Assembly (NCBI RefSeq): GCF_003576645.1
Contig: NC_044924.1
Coordinates: 1,491,339-1,555,338 of the forward strand
DNA: 64,000 nt
Reading direction: 5' to 3'
Source: Ipomoea triloba
Taxonomy: Eukaryota; Streptophyta; Magnoliopsida; Solanales; Convolvulaceae
A program made the translations under genes and the position numbers. The first letter of the stretch is position 1. Each line of letters starts with the position of its first letter. The notes below the pieces were generated by a model. It saw nothing but the letters and a program-made list of their open reading frames with translations, was not told the DNA's origin and searched no databases. Shown piece by piece: positions 38,690 through 51,757 of the stretch.

Positions 38690-39316
38690 CGGTCACGTCT
38701 TAACGTGAAATCAGTATGACTGCACTATTAAGTATGTAAAAATGCACCAATAATGTTAGGAAACGCACAACAATGAAATGCATCAATACACTATAAAGCG
38801 CACCACAACAAAAAATGCATCATACCTCATCACAGCTAATGGTGCGTTTCCGAGCACTGTGTGGTACGTTTATGCATACTTAATGGTGCATTGTGTGGTG
38901 ATGAATACCTAATAGTATTCCATGTGGTGCATTGATGGATTTCATTTTTATGTGTTTTCTAACACTATTAGGGTGTGTTTGGTTGGTGGGTTTAGGCATA
39001 AGGAATGGGTATGAAAGTGATTGTTTGTGTTTGGTTGATAGGTTTTGTGAATGCTACTATGGGTTTGGAATAACTCATTAATGACAAAACCCATACCCTT
39101 ATTAAATAAGGGTTTCATCTCTCTTCTTCTTTTCTTCCTTAACTATTAATCATTCTCATTCCACCCAATTACCAAACATGTTAAATACTTTCACCAAAAC
39201 CCATTACCATTACCAAGTATTTGATACCCATTCCGATTCCGATTCCCATGTGCGAACCAAACGCACCCTTAGTGTGTTTTTACATACCTAACGGTGCAGC
39301 CACATGTTAAGGCCTA
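38690..39316. mobile_element. TIR element with GGTCACGTCTTAACGTG ends, interrupted by a MITE
   Basis: The left end GGTCACGTCTTAACGTG is mirrored by CACATGTTAAGGCC at the right. The interior repeats ACGCACCA/TGGTGCGTT phrases and is partly palindromic. A related, partial copy lies at about 52272-53060. The element is split by the MITE at 38971-39268. Confidence 0.6.
38971..39268. mobile_element. PIF/Harbinger-type MITE with TTA target duplication
   Basis: The ends GGGTGTGTTTGGTT and AACCAAACGCACCC are inverted repeats, flanked by TTA at 38968-38970 and 39269-39271, the PIF/Harbinger signature. About 298 bp. Removing it restores the host element reading CTAACACTATTAGTGTG. Confidence 0.8.
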
Positions 39317-39826
39317 GCCTGAACAAACATCTGAATGGTTTTATGACAACAAATAACATTAGTGTACGTAATATGTCGCGTTTTGTGTAAGTTGTTTATC
39401 TCATCTTTTTATCCCTATATATAAAAAAAAATAATATTTAAAAAGGAGTGTATATATATAAGTCCCATACGTACCAAACTAGTCTTAAAGAATGAAGATA
39501 GAGTGGGAGAGTGAGGGAGTGGAGTATTAGCTTAACAGAGGGGCAACCCGTCTGAGATACGGCACGCAAACGCGTTGTAGAGTTGAGGTGGTGACACGTG
39601 GATAGCTGATTCTTCAAGGGAATATGACACGCGTCGGTCATAATTGTTTTTAAGTAACTTCTGGTTAACCGGACAAGTAACGAGTGAAGACTGAAGGGCT
39701 GCCAGCTGTAGGTAGTATTTTACCAAATTGAGGAGAGACAACAGCCTTTACATATGCCATATAACAATTCTTTTTTGGATAAGACCTTCCAAACCCACTT
39801 TAATTAATTAATTAGTTAATTAACTA

Positions 39827-39848
39827 GTTGTTGTTGTTGTTGTTGTTG

Positions 39849-39885
<37 letters not shown>
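39827..39885. repeat. GTT then ATT microsatellite
   Basis: About eight GTT units switch directly into about eleven ATT units. Confidence 0.9.
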
Positions 39886-39886
<1 letters not shown>

Positions 39887-42644
39887 AAATATATATTTTT
39901 GCCCTTCAATTATTTTTTTTTAAAAAGAAAATTTTATTCCTCAATTATATTAGTGTTGTTTTTCATTCTTTAATTACTTATAAAATACCTTCTTTCGTTT
40001 TTTAATTATAATATGATCTTATATAAAAGATACACCACTTCAAGCAATTGTGGAGTCCAATAAAAATATACACAAGAGGTAAGATACACAACAAGGATAA
40101 TTTATTATACATATAATTGAGCTTAAGAGGATGTTGTCAAGAACTGGACTTGTGACTTTTAAGTATAAAAATCATGCTCTATCAATTCGATTGATCTGAT
40201 ATTTTTTTTGGGCAAAATTTATTATTGTTATTAGTCTCTTTTAAGTGTTGGGATAGCACGATGACGCAATTGATAGTTTCATGCTCTGCAGCGACTTAAT
40301 TCTATACGGAAGATTTTGTATTTTTAGCAATATACCCTTCTTATTTCTTTTGTTACTTTTGTACCATAATATAACTTCTCCATTATTCAATAATAATAGT
40401 AATAATTATATTATGTTCTAATTAAATTTAAAATTTTATCCTTTTTTTTTCATTTCAACTATAAAATTATAAGTCATCTTCAGTCAATTACATGAAAGTG
40501 TGCACTAATTTTAGTCCACTACTATCTGAGGGTTTACACTAGGAAAATTATAGTCTTTTTTGCACAGGAGAAGCGCATAAAGTTCAACCGAGAGGTGCTA
40601 ACAAGAATAGGAAAACATGTTGGGTTAATTGAGAGAATGTTAACAAAAATTAAATTCGTGAATTTTAAGTACGAAAATCATGTTTCACTACTTTTATGGC
40701 CGGAGAAATAATAATAATATTATTATTATTATTTATTATTTATTAGTGATGGTTTATGACTGAGTCCTTATTGACAAATCAGAAGTTAATGCGAACACGG
40801 TATGTTATTATGGCACAAGTTTAATATTATTGTTAATTACTTTTTGTACTGTATAACAACAGATAGTATATGCAATTGCACGTCGTCGCAATTTTATATA
40901 ATATGGTATGGTCCAGGCCACGTAGTGCTACTTTATCGTCACAGCTTACAGATAAGTTGGCAACTTGGCAAGTCATCGTTAACAAAACCACTAGCTTTAG
41001 TCTTTAGATCAGATCACAAATGCATGCAATGTACCTAGCTAGCTAGCTACCATACCGTATATATGTATCTATGTATATGGGAGGTTGCCAACTTACTAAC
41101 AACACTATTGCCTCCATCTCCCATGCTTATCGTGTTTCATCATCACATACTCATATTTTACATATATAATTCATGGGAAACAATTTAATTATTTTTAACA
41201 AATTGTGTGACGCAAGATTATATATGTATATATAGATTTATAATCAGGTGAGAACCAACCTTAACCTGTGAACTGCGAATTTGTGAAAGATTGCACCGCA
41301 ACTACTACATGATTGCACTGTTACGGATCTCAGATATGCCTGGAGGACCTATGTATGTGGGATTAATAGATGTGCTGATTGGATGACTTTTTTGCCTTTA
41401 TTATTGTTATTTTGACTTGTGGAATGACTATGTTTGAGTTTTATCAAAATCTTAAATGGACTTTATTTTGGTGTGATTTGATTTTGTTTAATATTTATTA
41501 TGTGTTTCTTGGTTATATTAAAAAAGAAAAACAGAGAGAATTGTTAAAATAGCACGGAAGAAACGTTGTTTAAACACGTGACAAAAATCAAGTGAGTTGA
41601 AACACCTACCGTTTAAGGAACGAAAACAAAAATAGAAAGAAAAGTTAAAGTCATTTCTTTACACAATGAAACTCGTGTAGTCGTGCTCCGGTTATTGAAT
41701 TCTTTCCATTCTTCACTTGCAAATGTCAAACTCTTTCACAAGCTCTGCAATTTGGGCTTCCCAAAGAACAGTCATAACTTGGGTTTGGGCTTCACAAGCT
41801 CGTATTATATAGCTCAAAGATATAAATTTAAATCTCAAATTGAGCCACTCACCGCTTCCATATGTATAGGTTGTTCATATATATGGTTATTGATAGGAAT
41901 CGAACTATACACTAGATTTGTACATTAATGACACAAATTCATACCCTTTTTTTTTTATACGATTGCTAGCAAAACAAAACTGATAAAATTATTTTAGATT
42001 GATTGACTAGTTGAGCTGTACTAAGAGCATATAGCTCAAAGATTTATTGCAAAAATTTATATTTGGCAATAAAAATTTGTAAAAAAGAAGTCAATTCCCA
42101 ATTAGTCACCAAAAGGAATTGTTTTGTCTAAATTCACAGAGGTAGTATAACTTTTATATTATTATTAACATTTAAGACTAAAATTTAAAAAAAAAAACCA
42201 AAAAACAAACAACAAACAGAGATACTAACAACAGAAACACACCACCTGTCCAAGTGGCTTCACTACTCCTTTGCAATTGCTCTCCTCCTTCAGGACTGCA
42301 AGGTATACATTTCATGTTGAGAAGCAAAGAGATAGTTACATACTGAAATGAACTTGGGTCACTATTTTGTAGATTAAATGGAAAATTAAGAATAAAGTAA
42401 AGATGTTGATGTTATAAGACGTGAGAAGATCAGCAATAAAAGACACAATAATTCTGTCCTGTGAGTTCTCTTTAACTGACTGAACAACCAACCATTGCTA
42501 TTTCCACAAATTGAATTCAAGAGTTGCCAAGAAATCCCCAACCAAGAAGAGCTAAAGGGAACAAATGGCATCTGACAAGGAACATTTTGATCTTTCAAAT
42601 GATACACCACCGATCAAGCTGCAACATAGCTTGTAAGGTGAAAG

Positions 42645-45600
42645 TCACTGCTGCTCATCTCCGGGGAGCTCCTCAAAACCATTCTGTGCAATTCTATAGT
42701 ACAGGATGCCCATTGTTGCCATGCAAGCCCTACAAGTAAGAACAATTGGTTATTTCCATAGTTACAATATACTCCATATATTAGACTAGAAAAATGATTA
42801 TCGTCTCAGGCATCCTGAATATTCAAGCACCCCTGGTATTACATGATATAAAAGGTTCGTGCATCCTAGTATATTCTTGTCTATTTCATGTTCCACCTTC
42901 CTCTTTTCCTTTTGCTTTCCCTCAATTGATTTTCTAATTCTAGTTGCAAATGAAACTATCAATTATCTTCCAATTTAAAATGTTTTATGATATTCCAGCC
43001 AGGTACTTGCAGAAACTTCTGATGAATGTGTAATTTGGTCATAATGGGACAGGGATAGGAAATATTCAAGAAACCAATTCGGAGGTCACATAGTTTCACC
43101 TAGAAGATTGTTTAAGTTTAGCAATTTAGTCCATTATATTTATGCACATGATTTCAGCACCAATCTTAACTACTTGTACATAGATCCCTATAGATAATGA
43201 CTAGATTCGGTTCCATCACATATCCTACTGTATATTCTTCTATGCCTCAAATTCTCTTGTGCAAATTAAATAGGCAGATGTGTTATATTAAAAATCAAAG
43301 TAGAAGAAAACAGGAAATATTGAGAACTCAACAACTTAAAGAAACCAAGAGGCAGTAAGTGTTACATGATTGCTATAATGAGGAGAATTTTTCTTGGATC
43401 TATTCTTGAAGATCTATGTTGTCGAGTACGACCTTCTGGCACATCATCAGTGTTTGATGTTTCTTTTCGTGGAGGTGCAGTTACAGGTAGTGTTGGTAAT
43501 GCACTTGACCAGAAAGGCAGTAATGACCTAAGAAGCTTATGTCGGAATGTACCTGTAGAGAAAAAACCATTAATTTGACCTGCAGGAATCTTTATAGAAT
43601 AATCCAAATCATAATATAACATGCTTCCTTTAATATATAGTATTGACAATAAAGGAAGATTGGAATAGAGTTTTCTTTGTCCATTGAGTATCATGAATTT
43701 GCAAGATCTTTTTCACAACTACTTGAGCAGATTAGAGCCACATAACATGTTCTCACCCCTTTTTGTGTACTTTTTCTGGTTTCCATCTTCATCATCAGCA
43801 TAATATGAAACTTCAGAGTTTTGTTTATCAGCTTGCGTCATGCTCTTTCGTGTAGTAGCACCAGGCTGGGAAAGATGAAATTTGATGAAAGCATGTGAGA
43901 TAACGGATACCAAGTAAATAAAAGAACATGTATCACCCATGCATTACATCAAGTATAGATGCATGCATCAAACTAATCAAGGAAGCCTTTCACCCATTGT
44001 ACAATGGATAAAAACAATAAAATTTGCTTACGCCATGTGGGCTTGTGCTCTTAATGAAATTGGACTCATGGTTGGTTCGAGGTGAAGTAGCTGAGCTGGG
44101 GTCATCTATGTCCAGGGCCGAAGGTTTGCCAGAACCTGTTGCAGGGGGAGCTATGTATCCTTCAATGTCTTTACTACTAGAGTCAGCTGTAGAAACTTGC
44201 TTCAACGGATCTGAAGCAAAAGCTGGTGGAGGACTTCGAGAATCTGTTGCTGGCAATGAAACAGGATGATTTCCAAACAAATTTTTCTCCATACCAGTCT
44301 GCACCGCATCAAAGTAGAGTTACAGAAGTGTCCATGGATATGATTTATTCAATATTTCTTAACAAACAAATACCTGAAGAATTGCCTCTTTCAGTTTTGA
44401 ATGAAGACGAGATCCTGAATCTTTGACACTTTTAGGAGGCCATATCTACATCAACAAAAGCACATCTCAGAAATCAAAGATGACCAACAAAATTTACATT
44501 TACTACTCCCAGTATCTCTCATAATCAAAATTACTTTCATTCCCTAATATTTTTGAATTTTTGAATCAGAATCTTCAAATTATGGGTCAGGCGTTGGATT
44601 GAAATTTTGAAATCTCACTGAAGAACAACAATTAAGGCAACACAAAATCATATTAGGGTCCCTATGGACAAAAGCATACATGGTCAAATGTCTATCAATT
44701 ATTCACATCATTAATAGTCTTGTCGTTATGCCTTTACAATAAGGAAGAATAGCTTCACATTGTAACAAAGTAGACCTAGACTCCACCTTCATTTAACTAA
44801 CACAAAGCAATCAAAGCAGGAAGAATTTTCATGAAAAATGCTGTGAATAAATAAGAGCACTATCTCAGTGCTTATTCTAGATGCTTCAGTGAAAACCAAA
44901 CTATCCAGCTTATCCTTAACTCCAGCCAAGTCCTTACACTTCCCAAACAAATATAATTAGGATGGATATATTATGGAGTACCATTATCATTAGGTAATAC
45001 ATATTTCTCTAAAGTCCATCACTTCTTCTAATGCAAGAGGAATGATCTAGTTAAAGTAAGAAAAAAGAGGTGTTACTTTTGGAAGTATTACTTACTGCAG
45101 TTGAACAGGCAGGGCACACATATCCAGCTGGAGCAGTGTGTGGTGCAAAACCTTTAATATGTGATATGAAGCAATTTTTATGTATTACATCTGCAAATAA
45201 AAGCATAAAGTCAGTATACAAATGGGAATGCATAACATCCAAAAAGGATCACATGCACAATTGTTAAATTCCATCAGCTGGTATACATACGCAAGCAACC
45301 CAATCGGATAGATTGAGTATCAGTTGTCGGCTCGAGCACATCATGGCAGGAACAACATTTTGGAGGCCAATCATAATCTCCATCTATGACCCATTCAGAG
45401 TAGGTTCGGATCTAAAATGATGGAATTCATTAAGAATGAATAAAATAACAAGAAAAAAAAGACATAGGTGATGCCAGTTTGCTGTAATTTCATAATATGA
45501 TCAATTACAGACTCAATTAAAGTGATAATTTGGAAGAATTTATTGAAGTTTCAAATAGTACCACACATATTTGATGTTCTGGAAGGCATATGCATTCTCC

Positions 45601-46147
45601 ACATACAGGTACCTTATGTACAAAACAGTACAACTTAGTCGCCTGCAACCACATCAATACAATCTGTAAGAAATCTGAATAAAGCCATTGCCATCAAAAG
45701 AATTTCAACTACCTTTCCCAGTAACCAATCCAAATAGTGATAGACCACTAAACTAGCTCTAAATCAATTTAAGTTAGAAAAAATTTTCAACAACAATGGC
45801 TAATGTGGAAACTCAGGAAACAGTAAGCAATAACGTAAACACCAATTCTCCCCTCTCCAATACCTTAAATTACGCCGTAGATCAACCAACAAAAGCCAGA
45901 CATCTAGTCTGGATTCATAAATTAAAAACAACGCTAAAAATAAAATTCCAGATAAACAAATGCTTCGGATTGCAAATTACAGCCTCGATCGGATATTCAG
46001 ATCTAATATTCGCAGCACAACCGTTTTGCTTACATAGCCAGAATCACCATTTCTCAAAGAACGTATAATTATGCATAAACAGATGTACAGAGAGAAGGAA
46101 CGAGAGGTTTCGAGAGCGGATACCTTTCGGCATTTACAAACCACCAT
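42645..46147 (-). CDS. ZFPL1: Zinc finger protein-like 1 (ZFPL1) homologue, 346 aa, nine exons
   Basis: Exons in order: 46147-46124, 45642-45562, 45411-45291, 45190-45096, 44445-44374, 44298-44032, 43865-43757, 43552-43366 and 42729-42645; all phases agree. The N terminus reads MVVCKCRKATKLYCFVHKVP, a B-box-like zinc finger. It is followed by an atypical RING (PPKCCSCHDVL ... HTAPAGYVCPACST), the order seen in animal ZFPL1. The middle is a Ser/Pro-rich linker. The C terminus is a single membrane helix (RKILLIIAIMACMATMGILY) and a short acidic tail ending DEQQ. In animals ZFPL1 is a Golgi membrane protein that binds GM130; the plant role is inferred. Reading exon 8 to the TAA at 43362 would cut the helix short; the donor AT/GTAAC at 43365 restores it. 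Confidence 0.92.
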
Positions 46148-47408
46148 TGTAGCTGATCAATTGGAGCTGAAGAAATTTGAGATCAATTTTCTATAGCGAA
46201 GAATTTTTTTTTTGTATTTCTCCCTGAGGTTTTAGCTTAGCCGAATTGGAAATTGGGAGATCAAACACAAATTCACAGCATCTTCGTCACTCATGAGATT
46301 TGAATGTGATTATTTTGAGCAATTTTTATTTATTCTTTTATTTACTTTTGGGGCTTCACCTCGTACATCATCCATCTGGGAGTTATACGGTTTAAACTTA
46401 CCAGTCTGGTTTCCCAATGAGTACCCGGAAATGATTTTGACGGGCTTTGTAATCATTCCAGAAAATATCAGGGCCCAATATTTTCTCCAGACTAATAAAC
46501 TGGTCAATCATTATAGCTACACAAATAATGTACTTTTAATATATTAAAAATATACATTGTATTTAAAAAAAATACATTATTTAAGTACTTTCAGTACATT
46601 ATTTTATATAATGTGCATTAAGTACATGAATAATGTGTTTTTTTTAAAAGACGAATACTGTTTTTTTTTTTGAAAGAACGAATAATGTATTTTTAATATA
46701 TTAAAGATGCATTTTTTGTTATGATTTGCTAGCACTTTGTGAATCATGATCTACACAATAATTTGTCTAAACTAGTAACCATAACTTGAATATATGTATT
46801 GGTGGGCCCAATATTTAGCCACAAATCACACATGCATTTGGTGGGAAATTCCAAAAACTCGTTTGGAACTTACTTCTGACAAGAAAGTCAAAAACTTCAT
46901 GTAAACTGCATTCCCACTAAAAACTCCTCAAAAACCAAAAAAAAAAAAAAACAAAACAAAAAACTCCACTATTATGGATGCTCTAAAACATGAGAAACAA
47001 AGAAGACGTGGAAATAATCTGTAAACTGTAACGGTACAAATCTTAGTCACCATTCACCATTTCTAAGTGTACTGATTTCCTGTTGCATAAGAAAAACAAA
47101 TGCACTCGTTAAAAGCATTCACCATAGAGGGGATCTACATAATCCCACATTCCCTGGTGCACCTTAGCTAATTCCTAGCTCACGAAGTTACAAGACACCA
47201 AACAAGATCTTTATAAGTTTATTGTCTGACATAATTTACAACTCTCCCAAATAATTTTACCAACCCTTGATAGGAAAAGAGGCATTTGATCCCTGTGCAA
47301 CGATTCCGAAAGAATGGTAATGATTAGAGGCTTCCCCTTCTCCTGCACAGTTCTTGCAAAGTTCCGGGAAACTTCATTCTTGGACGCATAGCGACAAGTA
47401 AACACCCT
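46148..47408. other. Spacer between the ZFPL1 promoter and the VSR 3' end
   Basis: It contains the second MULE-like MITE (46505-46767), A-runs and, at the right, the VSR 3' UTR. No other gene seen. Confidence 0.6.
46505..46767. mobile_element. MULE-like MITE, copy 2
   Basis: It starts CAATCATTAT and ends AATAATTTGTC like copy 1. The 9-bp flanks TAAACTGGT (46496-46504) and TAAACTAGT (46768-46776) match at eight of nine positions. The interior has the same AATGTACxTT and TACATTAT phrases. About 263 bp. Confidence 0.7.
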
Positions 47409-50400
47409 TCAGGCACGGTCATCAGAAACATGGCTTGGAACTTCATTTTGGCTGTCGAGTGGCATGTATTGCGCCATTATGGCCCTGATCTCCGTGTCCA
47501 TGTATGACTGAATTAAACACCACACAAAAGGTTAGGTCACAAACCAAAAGCACAATTGAGTGTGGAGAAATGTAGTGTCACTAAGTCGGTCATGCTGTTG
47601 ACTTGGTAACTACAAAGTTACATATTCGACTCCTAGCAAAAGCGGTCTATTGACCTTCTTGGTTTGAACCAGCCAAGTATGGATAACCTAGGCTGGTTCG
47701 TCTCATTGTAGTCCTTTGCCAGCTAAAGTCCCAAAGCGGGATTTATCTAGTGCACACCTAGTGGCTGTGAGTTTCCTTCATCATCCAAAAAATATTTAAT
47801 GTCCAGTGATAAGTATGACCAAAGACCATTACAAATCTGTTGTGTTTTAAACTTACCCTAAATCTATATTTGTATACAAGATATGCCCCACCAGCAGCCA
47901 CGGCGAGTCCTATAATAATGACCCAGACAGCAGTCCACGCAGACCTGACTTCAGTCGCAGCCTTCTTACCTGCAAATGAGAATCAAGATAACTTGTCCTT
48001 ATAAGTGTGTATACAATACATACACTTCTTGGTAGTGTGAAGTAATAATTTTTAAACTCACTAATGCAAGTATCGTGGTCTCTCATGTACAGTAGGTCAC
48101 CGCTACAAGTGCATTCGTAGCTACCCCAGGTATTTGTGCAGCTGCATTCGGGGCACTGGCAGGCTTTCTTTTCCTTGCATTCATCAATATCTATTTCAAA
48201 GAATAAAGAACAAATTTAAATTAAGAATTTTCAAATGAAAAGGCATGTATTTATCCACAATTTGCATCATCCAGTGGATGCCCAAGCAAAGATATTAGTA
48301 CAAAAACACCTTGGCTCTATTTGGAGTTCCCTTAAAACATGATGAATTTTCTAATAGAATACGCTTTAAAAATATTCCCAAAGAGAAAAATACCTTGACA
48401 ACTTTTGCCGTCTCCTTTAAATCCTGGAGGGCATGTGCACTTGCCATCTTCCTCATCCTGTTGAGAGCAAATCAGGAATTTAAATCAAACTAAGTTTCAA
48501 CCACGATGATGATAGGAAAAGAATCTGTAAATGAACTGACCACACAAGCAGAATAACTACGTCCATTTCGAGTTTCATGCCAACAGCCTCCATGATTCAG
48601 TTTGCATCGGCCTGGTCCACTTGCTGCAAATATGGACTCATATGAATGAAGCCAAAGCATGATAGAGGGGATGAGCATAATTAAATAAATAAATATTGGG
48701 TAAATAAACTTTACACTCACGCTTGCAAGAACTGTAACCATCTCCTTTGAACTGCACACCATCAACCATGGGGCATTCACAGACTCTTCCACGAAATGTA
48801 TCCTGAATATGCACAATATGGCATTACTAAAATATGAAAACGTTACAGAGAAGGATATAATCCGCTAAAAATTAGGAAAGAACTCATTTGTCTCTAAATC
48901 TGTGTAGTAAGCTGATCTCTATTTACAGAGCTGGAATGAAGCAAATAATGTTCATAACTCTCACAGGTACAATTCTGAGTCACAGGCTGAAAATGGTGCA
49001 AACCCTCCCAAGGAGTTGATACCAACTCAACTAAGATGCGTTTTGGGTGTACCCTTAGAGGCTAATGGATCTTTTGTGGCTGCTAATCAAATCCAGAGGA
49101 GAGGCAATTACAACTCTAGTGTGGCAGAAGCTGTGGGAATGAGGGACGCCCTAAGATGGCTTAAGAATCAGCATGTTACCCAGGTTCAAGTTGAAACAGA
49201 TGCAGAGCTGTTTGTAGAGGGTCTGAAGAGAGATGGTGGATTATCTACTTTTGATCTTATTCTTGATGACATTAAAGAAATAGCTAAATGTTTTGGTTCT
49301 ATTAACTTTTTGTTCGCTAAGCGATCTGCGAAAATGGCAGCTCATTTACTAGCTAGAGATGCCATTTCTAGGCCAGGTCGTATGGAATGGAATAGTATCC
49401 CATTCCCTGCTTTGTTTGATGTTTTGATGGCTGATAATGCCTAATTTATGAAGCTTATCTTTTTCCAAAAAAAAAAAAAAAATTTTGAAAAAGTTACAGA
49501 GAAGAATATAATCTGCTAAAGTTTAGGAAAGAACCTTGCAGGCGGTAATGTTGGCTGTTTTATCTTGCCAGCAGCCACCGTTATTGTCTAAGCACTCATT
49601 TGTCTCTAAATCTGTGTAGTAAGAAGATACGCATTTTAAGTTCAAGCAACGCAAAAACATATTGTCGAACACTTTGCTTTAAGCAAAGTTACAAACATAC
49701 CATCACTCAAACAAACTGCAGGCTCTGTGGTTTCCTCAAAGCCAGCACAAATAGCCTTTAAAACAGCACCTTTCTCCAACTTCCCTGCACACAAATGTTT
49801 TTGAGAAAAAAATGTCTGAATTCCCACAAAGATATGAGTGTATAAGTACCAAACTGTCAATCTAACCTCGGTATTGTCGGTTATTGACAACAAGAGTGGG
49901 CAATATAGTGACATCACCTCGCGATCCTTTACCAACCTGCAAAAGTTTCACTAGTCAAAATGCGTGAACAATTAAAAAAAATGTGTTGAATCGCTTAGGA
50001 CAAAGATGTTGACACTTACTTGAGCATCTTGCTCTTCTTTCAAAACAGGATTGTCAGCATCAGCACTAGGGTCTCCCATGCACTTTTCAATCCCTTTCAA
50101 ATCAAGACCTGTATGCAAAATACCCTAGCATCAATTCTTGTTTTACAGATTAATACCCCAGCAAGCCAGCAGCAGGAGGAAACAATAAATTACCTAAGGA
50201 CTTGATGACTTCGTCAGCACATTCCTTGTTATATTTCTTCTCTTTCATGGGACATCGAATTTGGAAATCAGTCACATAATCCCACCAAACCCATGGCTTT
50301 TTGCTCTCATTGGCAACTTTAAAGACACAAAGCTGCCTCAAATTTTCAAGAACAACATCCTTTCCATCATAACCTGAACTAAAGTCCTGCTCAGGATCAG

Positions 50401-51757
50401 GTGCACAATATCTGCCATGATTAATGCATTGTGACTTGCATTGTCTGCTAATAGTGAATGCCTGAGGGCAATACCAAGTTATATAATGGGGTGTAAACTG
50501 AGTGTAGCCACCTTTTTCGAGGATCTGAGCAGCACCTTTAAAATCTTTCACAAACTTCATCAACATGTCACACTTAAAACCGCACTCATCATTACTGTTA
50601 GTCCACAGCTCAAATTCCACACGATCATCAGGATGAGGAACAGCTTCTCTCCAGTCTAAATTTACATTAACCAGGTCTGCTCCATTAACTGCTTTCTTCA
50701 ATTTCTCGCCAAAATTCTTGTCAATAAGTGCAGATGGAATTGTTACATTCTCAACATATTCTGCAGCAGAAACATCCTCTTCAGGGGTATCCATGGTTAT
50801 CAGTGGTTCTTCCATGTTATCTGCAACTAGAACAGCAGAAGCACCGGCATTCTGGGCATTCCAGACCTTCAATGCAAAAAAGCACTCTGCAAAGAAATAG
50901 TGTAATTAGGCTCAAATTTTCAGAACAAATGCATGGATCCATTGACAACTTAGTGACTTCCTATTTAGTGGCTAAAAATTCAAAAGACCGCTCAATAGCT
51001 TCAGCATTCATTAGCCTGCCCTTAGAAACTCCTCTGTTCCAAAAGAAGACATCAGGGGGATCTGAACTAGCATATGATCATCTATTCAAAAACAGATTCT
51101 CCAATCTCCATGTTTATGTTAACTTTCTAAAGAATTTTAGAAAATTTCTCTGTTCAATTTTCCTTGTTAATCTCCCCAAAAAAAAAAAAACCTTTCAATT
51201 TTGTTGATGTCCACAATTTCATTTGACAGCATCAAAACAATAAACAACTACAAACAATATGTATAAACTAAAGAGTACTGTCAACATCAAGCCTCCTATC
51301 TAAAGCATCATTTACATATAGCTAAGTATATCAATTATACTTATCCCAGCAAATCAAAGAATACAAAATTAACATAATGAAGTATAAGAACAAGCAGTAA
51401 TCATCCTCAGATAAAATATTACATATAAAGGCAAATTTTAGCACCTCCACGATCGAGAAGGACAAATGTAGGCAGAGAACCCGGCTTGGACTTGAAAGAA
51501 ATGTCGAAATCCTCAAATTTCCGGCAGCCCTTGCGGTTATCCTTGGGATAAACCACAGTCCCGGACATGCTACCCCCATATTGAGGAATCCCAAAGTTGC
51601 CAATGGCACAATCGTAATTGCCTTTGATGTTCTCCGGTGAAAGCACTCTCAAGCTGTTCTTCTCCACCACGAACCGACCTGCCGCCGACTGGAGTAGGAT
51701 CAGCAGCAGCAGAAACCCTAGCAAGATTACACCTTTCGATCCCTCAGAACTTCCCAT
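47409..51757 (-). CDS. VSR: Vacuolar sorting receptor (VSR/BP-80), 631 aa, twelve exons
   Basis: Exons: 51757-51445, 50886-50194, 50108-50020, 49936-49867, 49784-49701, 49611-49535, 48802-48721, 48623-48541, 48457-48394, 48190-48062, 47969-47857 and 47507-47409; all phases fit. In order: signal peptide (about residues 1-27, [18 protein letters not shown]); PA domain ([34 protein letters not shown]); VSR-specific central region ([40 protein letters not shown]); EGF repeats ([34 protein letters not shown]); one membrane helix ([20 protein letters not shown]); cytosolic tail with the YMPL sorting signal. VSRs recycle between Golgi/TGN and prevacuolar compartment, carrying NPIR-type cargo to lytic and storage vacuoles. 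Introns 6 and 11 carry retroelement insertions. Confidence 0.96.
47560..47815 (+). mobile_element. SINE-like repeat in VSR intron 11
   Basis: A B-box-like TATTCGACTCC precedes GGTTTGAACCAGCCAAGTAT and GGATAACCTAGGCTGGTTCG. A related copy lies at 27490-27690. It sits antisense to the VSR gene, wholly inside the intron 47508-47856. Ends are approximate. Confidence 0.5.
48838..48911 (-). pseudogene. Decayed duplicate of VSR exon 6 and its borders
   Basis: Bases 48838-48883 match intron-6 sequence at 49488-49534 (about 5 differences in 46). Bases 48884-48911 match 49596-49623 exactly, which is the first 16 nt of exon 6 plus its acceptor. The 61 nt in between (49535-49595, the rest of exon 6) are missing. 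A 16-nt mini-exon (48884-48899) with intact AG acceptor and GT donor remains; if spliced in, it would shift the frame. Confidence 0.8.
48912..49486 (+). mobile_element. LINE 3' fragment with RNase H domain in VSR intron 6
   Basis: An open frame at 49016-49444 encodes the C-terminal RNase H region of a plant [53 protein letters not shown]. It ends in an A16 tail at about 49467-49482. The insert runs opposite to the VSR gene and lies between two copies of exon-6 border sequence. The 5' edge is uncertain (48912 to about 48990). The frame remains open for over 140 codons. Confidence 0.85.

Larger units (their letters stand above)
36688..42644. other. Intergenic, gene-poor
   Basis: After the ZAT10-like promoter come poly-T tracts, the AAAT/ATTT hairpin repeat (38105-38202), a nested pair of MITEs (38690-39316), a patch with ACACGTGG and ACACGCGT near 39593-39635, the GTT/ATT microsatellite (39827-39885) and scattered AT-rich DNA. 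A 100-codon frame at 38260-38562 was judged random. No gene recognised. Confidence 0.55.

Noticed and set aside
43362..43366. Stop codon that would end ZFPL1 within its membrane helix
   Set aside because: A GT donor overlaps it (AT/GTAAC), and the exon at 42729-42645 continues the helix in phase, so the stop is intronic.
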